Source of the DNA: Polytrichum commune | Lineage: Eukaryota > Streptophyta > Polytrichopsida > Polytrichales > Polytrichaceae | Reading direction: 5' to 3' | NCBI GenBank assembly: GCA_950295325.1 | Contig: OX485807.1 | Span: forward strand, 18,509,666 to 18,573,665 | DNA length: 64,000 nucleotides | Part shown: positions 11,995 through 23,467 of the stretch, one piece after another | How the letters are laid out: each line of letters starts with the position of its first letter | How positions within the stretch are numbered: the first letter of the stretch is position 1 | Made by a program: the position numbers and the translations under genes | The notes under the pieces: model-generated | What the model was told of the DNA's origin: nothing | Seen by the model: only the letters and a program-made list of their open reading frames with translations | Database searches by the model: none

Positions 11995-12378
11995 GGCGCC
12001 GGTAGGTGTTGAATGGTTGTGTCCTAGGAAAAGAGTTTGTGACGAATCTGCGAATCGAGTTCGGTGATCGGCTGCTGGTTTGGGAGGATCTTCTCTCCTA
12101 CCTGCGCAAATGATCGGCTCTTGTGGGTTGTTTCGACAAGGCTTGTGTGCTGTTACTTCCTTTCCACACTTCTCCAGCTCCCGATGTCTGCCAAAGCTGG
12201 TTTTTTACATCACTCGACGCGCCTTGTTTTCTTCAATCACACTATCGCTACATCGATCCTTGAATCCTCACTATCTACTTAGAAACATGCATTCTTCTTG
12301 AGGTCCGAGAAAAACGGATCTGGTCCGATATTTGCGGACCTCCCCGTCTCCCCCAGTCTGGCGCCTTCATCTGGCGCC

Positions 12379-12411
12379 GACTAGCGTGATGACCAACTAC
12401 ACCAACCAGAC
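12379..12411 (-). tRNA. 5' part of the split tRNA-Val(CAC)-like unit
   Basis: The minus strand from 12411 reads acceptor strand GTCTGGT, then the D arm (A-box region GGTGTAGTTGGTCATCAC), ending in the 5' side of the anticodon stem. The last 17 nt (12379-12395) are repeated at 4229-4245 on the other side of the LINE, which identifies them as its target-site duplication. Confidence 0.8.
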
Positions 12412-12504
12412 ATGTTAATTGGTATGGAAAATTACGCTTAAGTTGGTCTCAGTTTCATTTAGGTCCAGCATCCAAGAAACTTCGGAACCAAAATCAGTGT
12501 CTGG

Positions 12505-12690
12505 GGAGATTTTGGGGCATAATTGGTGAAAATTCTAGTGTTTCCAAGTCCAACCGATTGTATGTTGTGATCTTTCAATTTTTTTAATAGTTTGAGGTAT
12601 ATGCCATAGATTCCTCTCGAATAATCGGAAATCTTCTTGAACTCTTGAACTTCAACCAGTTTATCTGTAACTAGCGGCCACTTGTCCCAA
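12505..12690 (+). repeat. Dispersed repeat, copy 1
   Basis: The segment containing ctagtgtttccaagtccaac and cttgaacttcaacc matches, with many substitutions, 26515-26720 on the same strand and 19120-19310 on the opposite strand. Spacing between the recognisable words is kept. The 26.5-kb copy sits inside a TIR element, so this is probably a degraded member of the same family. Confidence 0.7.
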
Positions 12691-13091
12691 TTCATCCCCC
12701 AAAGCGCCCCCAACACCTGGCTTTTGGACACAATATTGAACCCAAGTTTTAAGTTTGGTTTCTCAAATGGGGTGGAGTGTTAGGGCACGGGTGATTAACA
12801 TACCGCCTCTTTGACTGATTTAGCCCCTTTTTTGAAGTCCAAATGAATTTGTGGTGTGCATGCAAATTGGTGGCCTAGACATGATAAATACTCCAGTACC
12901 AAATATAACAATTTGCACACTATAGGAATCTAGTACACATTTTTGAAATCACTCACCCATAGTTACTTTAATCGATCCCTCCCTAGACCCACACCCATTC
13001 CTCTACAAACATCTTCCTAAACCACCCCGACCCTCGTCCATAACCAACCTCGTTTTCTCAAAAAATTCCCCTCACTTCCACCCATAACAAA

Positions 13092-13139
13092 CCCCCCCCC
13101 CCCCCCCACCACCCACCCACACACACACACACACACACA
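13092..13139. repeat. Poly-C run and (AC)n microsatellite
   Basis: An uninterrupted C run of about 16 bases is followed by CCACCC-type sequence and a run of AC dinucleotides. Simple-sequence DNA with no coding content. Confidence 0.95.
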
Positions 13140-16100
13140 GCCAACACTCCACCATAAATGTCTTGAAAAAAATTGATCCTTTATCATTTTTTCATATGAT
13201 ATCAAATCAAACATACAAGAGGCCTGCCCTTAGCTACATCCCGATGTTTGCTCAAAACTAACCCCACTTTGTGCCGGAGACCCACTGCCGATTTGTGCCA
13301 GAGACAATCAAATGGTTTAAAAGCGTGCTCCACTTACGGAGTTAGGTCCCATGTAATGAAGAGTTTCTATTGGAGGATAGGTGTGAGGCTAGATGCAAAA
13401 GACCATGGACCCTACTTTGTGAATAGGTAAAAATGCAAAAAAGAATGCATATTGCGTACACATATTGCCATGTCTCATGGAAACACCCCAAGCTTGCAAG
13501 GCCGTGGATTTGGGGTGGGTCCACCACGAAGGAGAGTCATTGTAGGCCCAACAAGAGCGCTTGCCACTCAAGCCTCCTATGGAACTTGACCCTCTTAAGA
13601 AGCATGCATAGGGTGCATTGTTGGGAAGGAGATTGAATCAACACCCCATGGCCATATATAGATTAGAGCTATCCTTAAATCATTCAAAGAATCATGCTTT
13701 TGAAGGGAGGCTCGTCCTCCAATTTTGACAATTTATATTGTGAACCTACCTTGTCCTAAACTCTTAATCGTCTTGCTCCCAACTTAGAGTAGAAAGACCC
13801 ATTTCCGAACCCTTCCCAATATGAATACATAGAGTCCCCTAAACTCATGAAGTACCACAAATGTAGTTGTGATTTCTAACATGATGAAAATGTCATGAAG
13901 AATCACACTTGTAGCTATTGCATGCGGCACGACAGAAAAAAGCAAGTTAAAAGCGCATAGATGCGGGTTCCTTGAAAAGCATACAACTTGTACCCAGGTT
14001 TTCGTCTCCTAGTATCAGAACCAGGTCGACCTATGATGTGATGATAATGAGTTGGACGAGACTCTTGCCTTTGAAAATTCACAGTAATTTCAAAATTGAA
14101 GAGAAAAAAAAACAAACAAACAAAAAACAAACAAAACAAACAAACAAACATTTTATTGTTAAACATTCTGATACCAATTTCCAGACCTATGAAAAACCAC
14201 TCCAATATCACACATATACCACAATAATGCAAAATTGCTCAAGCTAACGGAAATAGTTCTGTCTACTCTCATCATGTTGTTTCAAGATGTTTCCGACTTC
14301 ATAGACGCTTGGGTGAGGGCCGCGCGAACGCGAGCCCCCGCTGCCATAAATTATGACGCGTATGCCTCCCAGAGGAAGATACTAGAGTCACCCGGCCCGA
14401 AGTGCAATGGGGCAGAATCCTCCAGGCCATCCGCCTTCTGGATCACGGATTGACCCCGCCCAGGTAAGTGAATTCATGATCTGCCGCTACCGATCTTGTA
14501 CGAGCCCTAGCTCTCGGGCTCTTCCATAGCTATGGGACAATTTAGAGGAACACAAGGGGGCTTCGTTGAATTGCTGCCTATCATCAAACCAATGCTTGTT
14601 TAGGGGATCATTGTCTACTAGCAAACTGTGCTTCCTGTTACAACCAACCCACAGCGCACTCATTCACGCTTCCTCGATCGGCAGATGCCGTCCCTTTCGT
14701 GACATTGTTTTGTTGAGGCTTTAACTGACTGACCCGGTTTGTTAACCAGATGCGTGTGCGAAACGATGGCCACGTGGAGTGGCACGTTTGAAACCGTGGA
14801 CTGCACGTTTGCGAATACCTGGATGGGTTTGTGGTGATGCGGGCGATGGAAGATTATATGGATGGGAGGCGCAGAGGTTCGTGGTGCGCGTGTTGTGTTC
14901 GCAGCTTACGTAGGTATAAAGCTGGGAGAGCCACAATCTTGGTACCTAGGCGTTGGAAAAGCTCAGTCGAACGCTGCTCGTGACGTGATTACAATTCTAA
15001 GTGCTCCTGCGTCGCGCTACCTGGTTCAGAAAGAAAAGCATTGAGCTGGAGGTAAACAGTTTACCGCTGACCCTTGGCCTCGTATGCAAGTGAGCTCTTT
15101 GCTTCGGGGTTCCATGTGCAATCAACTCCAACCGCATTGCAAACAGATATTCCTTTCCTCCTTCCATGAATAGTATTGCAAGAAAGTTGATAAATTTTTT
15201 TAAAAACAAAATTGCTTTGTTCGAATTATGTATTCGCACATGTTTGCATTGTGGCTTTAAACATGTATTAACACATGTTTGCAGTGACGACCGACACCTT
15301 GCATCTTTGCTGAATAACCTACACTGTTACTTTGGGCACTATAAGCAAGTTGCGCGCAGTCGTGCACCAAAGGGTCAAGAAACATGGTATTTTTTTTTGG
15401 GAGGGGGGGAGAAAGGGGTGGGCAAAGACCACATTCTGTCTCCATCCACAACGCCCATATATGTCTTACAAATCCTTATTGACCACGGATGTGGAAGAGC
15501 CGCAATCTTTGCAACGAGCCAATAAACCCCGCAGCAAGGCACGAGCACTTGATTTCGTTACAACCAGCATTCAACTTCAAGTAGCTAAATGCTTCGACAC
15601 AATTAAAATCGAAATCAACAAGTCATGACGACGCATTGTGATGTAGCCGTTAGCATGTGGACAGTAACTTGTGTCAAGACTGGAATACGATCTGCACTTC
15701 ATATTGAGCATTTTCGAGTCGTGATTTGAGGTAGGCATGCCGGCCGGGAGCTTGGAAATCAGGGTGAGGTATTTCTTGGTGTACATTGATACTTTCCAAT
15801 ATTACTCCCATATATACAGGGAGGGGTATTTCCCAGTACCAACCTGCCATGCCTATAGAGCATAACGAATGCATCCCAGTATTTGATCATAAATTGGAAT
15901 GGAGAAATGATATTCCCTCGACGAACAGGTGTGCAATGTCAATTACGGACTAGGGCGAGTTACCACTGATTGGATATGACCCAAATCCCCAATGACCACA
16001 GGTCAATCGCTTGAATATTCATACAAAGCGCATTGACACAGTCCAAGCACAGGCATAATTGTACTCGGTTCCTTGGGTATGGAAGCATATTTGATGATGC

Positions 16101-18219
16101 ACCAGAAGACGATGCCCACGTATGTTCATCGTACCCTAAAACAGAACAAGAGGGACCACTTACAAGAACAACAAAGGTCGGCTTGCAGGAAATCTCCTGA
16201 AAGAAAGCCAGAACTATTAAGTGGGACAAATACAAAGGTTTAAATGTGATTAAACATGGAAAAACTGCACATAATGGATGGCCAAGAATATACAAAAACA
16301 TTCATTAAGCAACATATGCATTCCAACCTTGCCAACAAGGCCATTGAAAGGACAATAAAACTTCTCTTCAAATTCTTAGAGGTTCAAGTGACCACCAAAT
16401 TTATTTCCTGCGTGATGAGACTTACAGATAATTTAAATTCATTAATTAACGTTGCATGAAACCTGATACATTTGTACAACTTCAAAATTTCCCCATCAGT
16501 CAAACGTTCGACTAACATGGAGCTCAAAATGAACCTAATTTGTATTAATTGTACAGACAAATGTGCCCTCGATAGACAGGACAGCTCATACATGCAAACC
16601 TCATTAATGTGCCACTTGGTAAGAGAACTTGCGTCAACTTATAGTTGTGTTCCAGTGTGAGGGTTGCAGCTTGTAAATTTCGGCAAAAGTCCTGCCCAAC
16701 AATACACTTTCAAAACCAAATTTGACACTACAATTGGATGATTTGTTAATGCAAATTTTAGAGTTTTCCTGCTTATCAAGAAGGTGGAAGAAAGCGTCAA
16801 CGGACTTATCTATTATTAATGCAAAGTCATTCTATATTGTAGCGATGGACTGCCCGTCAATCAAAACACCGATGCACTCCAAGTCTCCAATTAGGAGAGT
16901 ATTAGTTGGAGTGAAATTCGATATCTATGTAAACATAATCACTTCTATTGAGATGGAATATGCAGTTGATCTCACCTCACTTCTTTGACTCCAGCGCTTA
17001 GTACAAGCAAGGTCCGCATATGCGTCGTATGAAAAGTGTCTCTTTCCCCCCACCTCCTTGATCACTAGCATCTTCTCTCTGGACAAAAAATCACAAACAC
17101 AAAATTTTTGGACTGCGAGATACAAGCACCTATTACGAGGGCCGCTAGTTCCACTGCTTGCAAAACAGACAAGTTCAAGATAGCATGCATTAAATGCAAA
17201 GCAAGACAGACAAGTTCAAGAAAGCATGCATTGAATGCAACCCAGAGGAATTTCTCGTATCAAAATGGAAACAAGTGTAGATGGGTGGCTCGATTTCAAC
17301 CTCATTAGCACCAGCTGACCGCCTGTGATGTTCTGTTTCCTTCTCAGCCATGTTCTATACATCCTACCAAAATATGCAATCCTACTTTTCATTTCTGAAG
17401 AGCAAAAAACTTACTTTTTGTTCTGAATTTTTTGAAGGGGGTTTTTACCGGATATTCACAACTTCCACTTTCCAGAGGTTTGATAACAGAAACAAAAGAG
17501 GAAAGGAAACTCTGTAAATATGGGCATATGTTTATAGAAATGAAACAACCTAAACCCAGAGTTCACTATAAAAACTCCATATGGCATCAACAAGTAAACA
17601 AACAAACAAACAACACCACCACCTCTACACTCTCATGGCTACACACCAGATCCCTCGGTCCAGGGGAAGCGATTAAAATACTATGTGCTTCTCCATGCTG
17701 GAGAAGAAACAGCCAATCCCTCGCACACCCAATTGAGTAATTAGCCATAAAAGTTTGCGAGGTTGACCTTGTGCTACCAAATCCTATTCGCACGCGAGCA
17801 CCAAAGAATTTATGTTTAAGAAGCTGGACGGCCAATGATGTGGATTGTAACCTTTAGAGTTGTGGAGAGGCCAAACTCTGAAAGGAAGAGTGAAGAGCTA
17901 GCAAGAGTCCGAGAGGGAATGGGAGTGAGAGCAACATATGGCTACTGGATGTAATAGCGCAACATGGCTCCGCCACATCCTAGCATATTAGGGTTCCTTG
18001 TTCCAGACAATTGAAAAGTAATTAATCCTCTTAACGAGCTCACTTTGTTACAATACCTTATTGAAACGTATAATTTTGAAAGTTCTGAGATTGTGAAAAG
18101 ATGTAAGGGATTCCTTCTACTGCGTTCTGAACATTTACACCCGCCAAACATTCATGCCACCACAACAACCACTGAAGAAACGACAGATGCATAGGAGAGG
18201 TGTTTTCCATAAGAAAGGT

Positions 18220-18235
18220 GGTGTTAATAAACACC
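18220..18235 (-). promoter_or_regulatory. Hairpin 28 nt downstream of the H2B copy 1 stop
   Basis: The transcript strand reads GGTGTT-TATT-AACACC followed by ACC: a perfect 6-bp stem with a 4-nt loop. Size, stem polarity, loop length and distance from the stop resemble the stem-loop of replication-dependent histone mRNAs in animals and some algae. Land-plant histone mRNAs are generally polyadenylated, so the function is only a hypothesis. Confidence 0.4.
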
Positions 18236-18263
18236 ATATTTTTGTGTCGCGCCCAGAAAAAAC

Positions 18264-18780
18264 CTAAGCGCTTGTGAACTTCGTCACAGCCTTAGTTCCT
18301 TCCGATACAGCGTGCTTCGCCAACTCTCCGGGAAGAATCAAACGCACAGCAGTCTGAATCTCGCGACTAGTGATCGTCGGCTTCTTGTTGTACCGAGCAA
18401 GCCGAGCAGCCTCCTGCGCAAGCTTCTCGAAGATATCGTTGATGAAAGAGTTCATGATGCCCATCGCCTTCGATGAGATTCCAGTGTCAGGATGCACCTG
18501 CAGACAAACAAACCAAACCGTCAGATACATTCAACCCACAAAAGTAGCACCTCAGCAGAACAAACACCAAAAGATTCAAATAAATTTCGCAACAGATTAT
18601 TACCTGCTTCAACACCTTGTAGATGTAGATCTTGTAAGTCTCAGTGCTCTTCTTGTTCTTCTTCTTCTTGCCTCCCTCCTTGGATACGGGCTTCTTCTCC
18701 GCCTTCGCCTTGCCTACTGGCTTCTTCTCGGCCTTGGTCTTGGCGGCCTTCTGCTCGGCCTCTGCTGCCTTGGGAGCCAT
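18264..18780 (-). CDS. H2B: Histone H2B, copy 1 (two exons)
   Basis: Core histone that pairs with H2A in the nucleosome. Exon 1 is 18604-18780 (59 codons, ATG at 18780) and ends KVLKQ with donor GT. A 106-nt intron (18498-18603) ends TGCAG. Exon 2 is 18264-18497 and begins VHPDTG. The product is 136 residues: a Lys/Ala-rich N-terminal tail with repeated AEKKPV, then the histone fold ([45 protein letters not shown]) and the end [12 protein letters not shown], which includes the conserved C-terminal Lys context for H2B ubiquitination. The protein is identical to copy 2. A phase-0 intron is unusual for H2B, since most plant H2B genes are intronless. An imperfect octamer-like element lies about 250 bp upstream. 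Confidence 0.97.
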
Positions 18781-19028
18781 TGCTGCAAATGAAACTGAAA
18801 CTCTGAGAGCGTACTACGAAGCGAGAGAAATGGAAAACCTAGAAAGCAAGAGTGAGCGATGAGCGGATGTAAGCGAAAGTAAGATGGGAATGCGAAGTGG
18901 GCGAGTGGCTCTTATGGTGTGGCGAGCGTGGGAAAGAGTCTCTTTTGAATCTGGTTGTGGAGGGAAATTTGTAAATTGGAAGTGGCAGTGTAAAGGTCGC
19001 ATCCAATGGGAAGGACTCGCGCTCTAGG

Positions 19029-19036
19029 CACGGATC
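19029..19036 (+). promoter_or_regulatory. Octamer-like CACGGATC upstream of H2B copy 1
   Basis: Aligned with the exact CGCGGATC octamer of copy 2 but with one substitution in the CpG. It might weaken S-phase control of this copy; that is inference. Confidence 0.4.
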
Positions 19037-19115
19037 GACGATCGGACGGCTGGCGATACGGCGTGGAGACTGAGATCCACGGCCCAAGTTCATGGTGATT
19101 TGAACGGCTCAATGA

Positions 19116-20718
19116 ACAGGGAGAACCGACCGCTAGTTACCGATTACTGTAACAGGTTGAGTTTGAGAAATAACCAGTTGAAGTTCAAGACTCCAGGAAA
19201 ATTACCCATCATTTTAGAGGAATCTATGGAATATACCTCATATTAGTAAAGAAAGACCAAAAGATCACAACATGTAACCGGTTGGACTTGGAAACACTAG
19301 GGTTTTGACTGATTATGTTCAAATATCTCTCCACACATTGGAATAACTCTCATTATGCTTCTACATGGCCTTGGTCATCCATGTCCAAGTTCCATTCGTG
19401 ATCCTAGTGTTTCATAACTAAATATTGTACTTAATTTCATTGACCTCGAACATAACATTACTTGCACTAGGATGTTGATCCCCAAATGTTGGGAATTGAA
19501 GCAAAAAATATTGTCTACTTATTGCGGTCCACCCTTGCAAAATGAACAGCACTCAAGCTACTTAGTTTGAGATTTGTTACCTTTGCAAGGGTGGATGCAA
19601 AGCGACAAACACGTGTGACAAACTATCAAAACATACCATGTTTTGTTTATTTTGAGGGGTCAATTAGCTTGTCAACCGGCTTGGCAAGTCATGCAACATC
19701 AGCATGCCTGCTACAAAAATCATACCTAATGTAAAAGCTAGCCATGTGCAGTACCAACCTAGGGGGAATATTCTCCTTTTAGAGAGGGACTTGATCCCTA
19801 TGTTGAGTGAAGTTGTGAACTTCCATAATTTGCATTGTACCAAAGGCATCCCACATCAAAAGGATTCAAAAAGATATGGCACATGTATTTTAGTGGAGGA
19901 CTATGGGGCACCTTTAATTTTGAAATAAAATAACACTCACACAAGATTATCATACAACAATCTATAACCTTTATTGAATGTTGTGTCCAATGTCTTCATA
20001 AATAGGTAAGATCAACTCTATTATGTAAACTTATATTTTGATAAACATTATGGGAAGGACGTGATGTTAGAATTTTTGTTTTCGTTATATATTTTTAATA
20101 TGGACCATTCCCCCATGCAACAGTGGGAGTTGCAGTGGAGGTCCCATTGCCATGCTCGTTGCTTGTTCAGAAATGACCTCTCCACTATGATGTTTGTAGC
20201 AATATGCAAGTGGAGGTGTTGTAAGGTATGTGGTCTCATTGCGGGCACCTCCAACTCCACATACAGTTTTGACCATTGGAGTAAGTCAAGGATTGTCTCT
20301 TCCAATTAACATTTGCAAATATCATAATTCGTCATTTCAAGTTTCAAAGTTGAGGGGGAGGGGAAGATGCAACATGTACAAGAGGTAAAAGCGGAAACTA
20401 ACATTCTCCACAAGTGATCTTGTAAACCCTTTCAATTGCGTTAACAATTAAATATAAAACAATCAATATATTTTGAGCACATAGTTTGTTGTAACACGTG
20501 TCTTTTGGTGTCCATTCTTAACTACGAGCATGCACAAATACCACTCAACATATAGGTCCCCAATCAAGAAATTGGACCACACATGATTTGCCTACCTTAT
20601 TGTCACAATTCATAAATAGACCCACAATAATTTCATTAGAATTACAAAACGTGGAATTAGACCCAAAGATACAATAGGAACCCTAAACTTTGCAATTTTT
20701 CGGTTGGAGCCCATTTAG
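19116..20718. other. Intergenic region, no gene seen
   Basis: It starts with a reverse-orientation copy of the dispersed repeat (19120-19310). The remainder is unique-looking AT-rich sequence with only short open frames and no domain that I can recognise. Confidence 0.5.
19120..19310 (-). repeat. Dispersed repeat, copy 2 (inverted)
   Basis: Reverse complement of the 12505-12690 and 26515-26720 repeat: words matching aagtccaac, gatcacaac and gttgaagttcaag occur in the inverted order. Confidence 0.65.
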
Positions 20719-20739
20719 GTGTATAGCAGAGCCCTACAT

Positions 20740-20910
20740 TGGGTGCCCATACCCATGCCCATGGGTTTTGGGTGGGCATGGGTGCGATATTATTGTTCAT
20801 GGGTGGGCATGGCTGTAATATTATTGTTCATGAGTGGGCATGGGTGGGCAAGGGTGCGATATTATTGATCATGGGTTCGATATTATAATGGGTGGGCATG
20901 GGTTATCATG
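20740..20910. repeat. Left subterminal GGGCATGGGTG-type repeats of the hAT element
   Basis: Irregular tandem repeats of gggtgggcatgggtg mixed with gcgatattattg. hAT transposases bind subterminal repeats, and these may be such sites. Confidence 0.75.
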
Positions 20911-20929
20911 AGATCATTGCAACGGTGAG

Positions 20930-21175
20930 CTTAGCATTGCCAATGAATTGGGGTACCACTGCTAAATTCAATATTCTCTTGTGGTGGAAGTTGAAAGGAG
21001 CCCCCACATTCCCCATCATGTCGCACGTGCGGTTTTGTGCATCCCTGCATCCAACTCCAAATCGGAGTCAAACTTCTCGGATGCAGGGAATACGCTAACC
21101 AAGAAGCGCTCCGGGCTGAAGCCAACGATACTGAACGACCTTTTATTTGTCCAATCCAATCAAGACTTGGTGTAG
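20930..21175 (+). pseudogene. hAT transposase C-terminal dimerisation domain, fragment
   Basis: Two plus-strand frames joined by a frame change near 21025 give the typical hAT ending. FNILLWWKLKGAPTFPIMSH is followed by a segment with SNFSDAGNTLTKKRSGLKP and LLFVQSNQD. These match the hAT dimerisation pattern (WW...P.LS...A, then S...FS.AGN...KKRS.L). The catalytic part of the transposase is absent, so the element was mobilised by another copy. Confidence 0.85.
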
Positions 21176-21224
21176 GCGGGTAATACACATTACACAATTT
21201 TTGAATACATGGGCGCACTTTGAA

Positions 21225-21395
21225 TAGCATGGGTGGGCACATGTCATGCTATGTGTGGGCATGGGTGGGCATGGGTGCGCACATGTCATGCTATGTGTGG
21301 GCATGGGTGGGCATGGGTGCGCACATGCCATGCTATGGGTGGGCATGGGTGGGCATAGGTTGCTGTTGATGGGCATGGTCTGGGTATGGGTGCAA
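21225..21395. repeat. Right subterminal GGGCATGGGTG-type repeats of the hAT element
   Basis: Several copies of gtgggcatgggtgggcatgg and gcgcacatgtcatgctat. They have the same motif as the left side in the same orientation. Confidence 0.8.
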
Positions 21396-23387
21396 TTTAA
21401 AAGGAAAATGTTGGGCTTTGGTGTATAGTTGCCAACATCATGCTAGTTTACATTTCAAACATCCCCCATGCACATATATTTGTGAAGCTTCCATTGTTAT
21501 AGGCACCTATGCCTTATCAAATCTCACAATTGGAATTGGAATCCAAATTTCAAGGGTCCATTTTTCCAGGAATTGGGGTACTCTAGAATTGAACATTAGG
21601 ACCAATTTTCAAAATGGAAAACAAGACTTTCATTTCTAAAGCATGTAAGTACTTATTGCGGTGACTAACCTATCGAGAATCATTTTATTTGCTATCATCA
21701 ACTATCCACATGTAAGTTCAAGATCATATGCCTCTTCATGGCTCGCATGGATTAAGATAAGTGAGCCTAATTCAATTACTTATCTTGGAAGAACACCTAT
21801 TATGAGTGGTGAGGTTTGGTGTGAATCTAAGAATGGCTCAAAACGACATATGATTAGAAAAACTTGGACTACATGTTCAAGATATATTTATCTTTCTAGA
21901 CTCCATAGTCAACATAATGGGGTGTGTGAGGGCGGGGGCTAGCTCCTTGACCATCATCTTGGAAAATTCATATCGAATCAGGGCGGCTTCAAATTTCTAT
22001 GCAATTGGACATGGCTTCTCCATTTACATTTGAGGATCAATCAAATTCTTATTTTACAAATAAGAGTTGTAGATTCATAACATTATTCAAATCCATAACA
22101 ATACTATATGGGACTGACAATATTCCACGTAGTATTCCCGGATATTCCCCACATTTAAGGAATAGGAGTAACTAACCAATTCAAAGCCGTTTACCACCGA
22201 TGACCAATAGGAAATTATTTTATTTGTTCTTAGTTTTCAAAAATAAAAACATCTTCCGTTTGGGACACCTATGAAGCTTACTAGAGTTTGTGAACTTGGG
22301 TCAAGAGACCACAGTTGGGGGTCGAGGCAATCACACTTGTATTGACTGTGATCAGGGTTAGGGTTTGGCTCCCCTGCTCGCAGCAGATCTTCATCGACAA
22401 ACTTGGCCGCAATTGCATTGGAGAGCTGGTTTCACCAACACACGAGGTGACGACGAGGCCGGGGGTGACGTCGGAGGGATGACCGTGGGGCTGGAATGCT
22501 GAAAAGCTGCACAAATTGGATTAGCGAGCTCCTTTTGAGCTGAATTGCGAGCTGAATGTATATGGCATTGCAGACGAGAAGGTGATGATGATGGTTTGGG
22601 GATCGAGCAATCCAACGATGACAAAAAGCATAGGCCGAGTGCTTGTCATTTGTGTGCTTGTCTTCATCTCCGACACGGTTGTGTTATGGCTCCTTGCATG
22701 ACTAACTGGAATTCGATCCGTGTTTCAAGTTTTGTTGTCGAATTCTGTATACCTTGCATATGGCAAATGCCTTTGTTGGATCGGTTTCAGGAGGTGCTTC
22801 TAATGTTCTATCAACACAGCAGGTATGCAAATGCGTGTCGAAAATTGCAGTAGACCATATGAAAATCCAAACGGCTGCCTTAAACCCAGAAGCTTGACCC
22901 GGATCCCGTGGGAATTATAAGGTTAAGCCGCCTTAAGGCCTCAAGCACTTCCTAGCACTTGATTTCCGGTTCACCCTATGGGCCACCTAATCGTAGTGGC
23001 GGTTCCGGGTGAACCCCATATTTTCAAACAATCATGTGGGAACCTATGGGCTTCCCACGCTCATTCAAGGTGTTTCACCTTTCAAAGGAGGCAGTAGCAG
23101 TAGTCTTTGGGGCCCTCAAGTTCTCGTGATGTTTGTGTCGGAATCACATCACAGACCTAGACCAACTCAAAGATGAGGCCTCACAAATTATACTGACCAC
23201 TGAAGGAATACTGGGCCATGCACCAATCCATGCGAAAAACCTCTGCGCCTGCTCAACAACTTCCTTCTTCTCCACTTTGATGGTTTTTTTCCTCCTCTGA
23301 CTCCTTTGAAGTATAATCAGGAGTATTGGGTGGACAGGATCTATTTCTTCAATTGCTTCTTCTTGTGGAGGCTCCAAAGATGTATTA

Positions 23388-23465
23388 GGTAATCGTTTTA
23401 TTGGAACCGGTTATCGGTGCAGAACCGGTTCTGCACCGATAACCGGTTCCAATAAAACGATTACC
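23388..23465. repeat. Perfect 78-bp palindrome without spacer
   Basis: Two exact 39-base arms meet at a CC|GG centre between 23426 and 23427. The arms start ggtaatcgttttattgg and end gtgcagaacc. The palindromic word AACCGGTT occurs at the centre and again within each arm. Such a sequence would extrude a cruciform. It is directly followed by another inverted-repeat unit. Confidence 0.95.
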
Positions 23466-23467
23466 GG

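Larger units (their letters stand above)
4246..12378 (-). mobile_element. Full-length LINE (non-LTR retrotransposon) inserted in a tRNA-Val unit
   Basis: The 8133-bp element lies between two copies of GACTAGCGTGATGACCA (4229-4245 and 12379-12395). It encodes ORF1 (DUF4283-like plus zinc knuckle) and ORF2 (AP endonuclease, reverse transcriptase, zf-RVT) and a long C-terminal extension. Its 5' end has inverted GGCGCC motifs. Its 3' end has about 330 nt of GC-rich UTR and no poly(A) tail. Two in-frame TAG stops (11635-11637, 8853-8855) and two frame changes make this copy inactive. Both ends and the duplication are intact, so the insertion is full length. Confidence 0.9.
12396..18139. other. Long intergenic region, no confident gene
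   Basis: The region contains a copy of a dispersed repeat (12505-12690), a 16-base C run followed by an AC microsatellite (13092-13139), and AAAC-type low-complexity sequence (14105-14150). Two patches look locally coding. At 14340-14473 a frame with PEVQWGRILQAIRLLDHG ends at a good donor (AG|GTAAGT). On the minus strand at about 16020-16140 a frame with YDEHTWASSSGASSN follows a possible acceptor. Neither matches a family I know and neither extends into a gene model; they may be exon relics. Confidence 0.35.
18140..19115. repeat. Duplicated H2B segment, copy 1
   Basis: Similarity with 25240-26213 extends beyond the coding region, from about 120 bp downstream of the stop to about 335 bp upstream of the ATG, and then ends abruptly. 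The duplicated unit is about 975 bp and includes promoter, gene and 3' flank. Confidence 0.85.
20727..21420 (+). mobile_element. hAT transposon deletion derivative
   Basis: The 694-bp element has 14-bp terminal inverted repeats (CAGAGCCCTACATT at the left; CAAAGCCCAACATT read inward from the right) and a perfect 8-bp target duplication GTGTATAG (20719-20726 and 21421-21428). Eight-base duplications and CARAG-type ends are hAT hallmarks. Both subterminal regions consist of repeats around GGGCATGGGTG. Between them lies the C-terminal dimerisation part of the transposase. Confidence 0.9.

Noticed and set aside
13965-14045. tRNA-like or primer-site-like text around gtatcagaaccagg
   Set aside because: No cloverleaf, A box or B box could be drawn on either strand.
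14235-14473. Candidate exon ending at AG|GTAAGT
   Set aside because: A short coding-like frame with no known family, no convincing upstream acceptor and no following exon that I could link.
15960-16140. Minus-strand fragment with YDEHTWASSSGASSN
   Set aside because: It looks like a conserved protein piece after a possible splice acceptor, but I could not name a family or find neighbouring exons.
18487-19112. Open frames on the plus strand and upstream of the H2B genes
   Set aside because: They are antisense or promoter shadows of the H2B genes and recur simply because the locus is duplicated.
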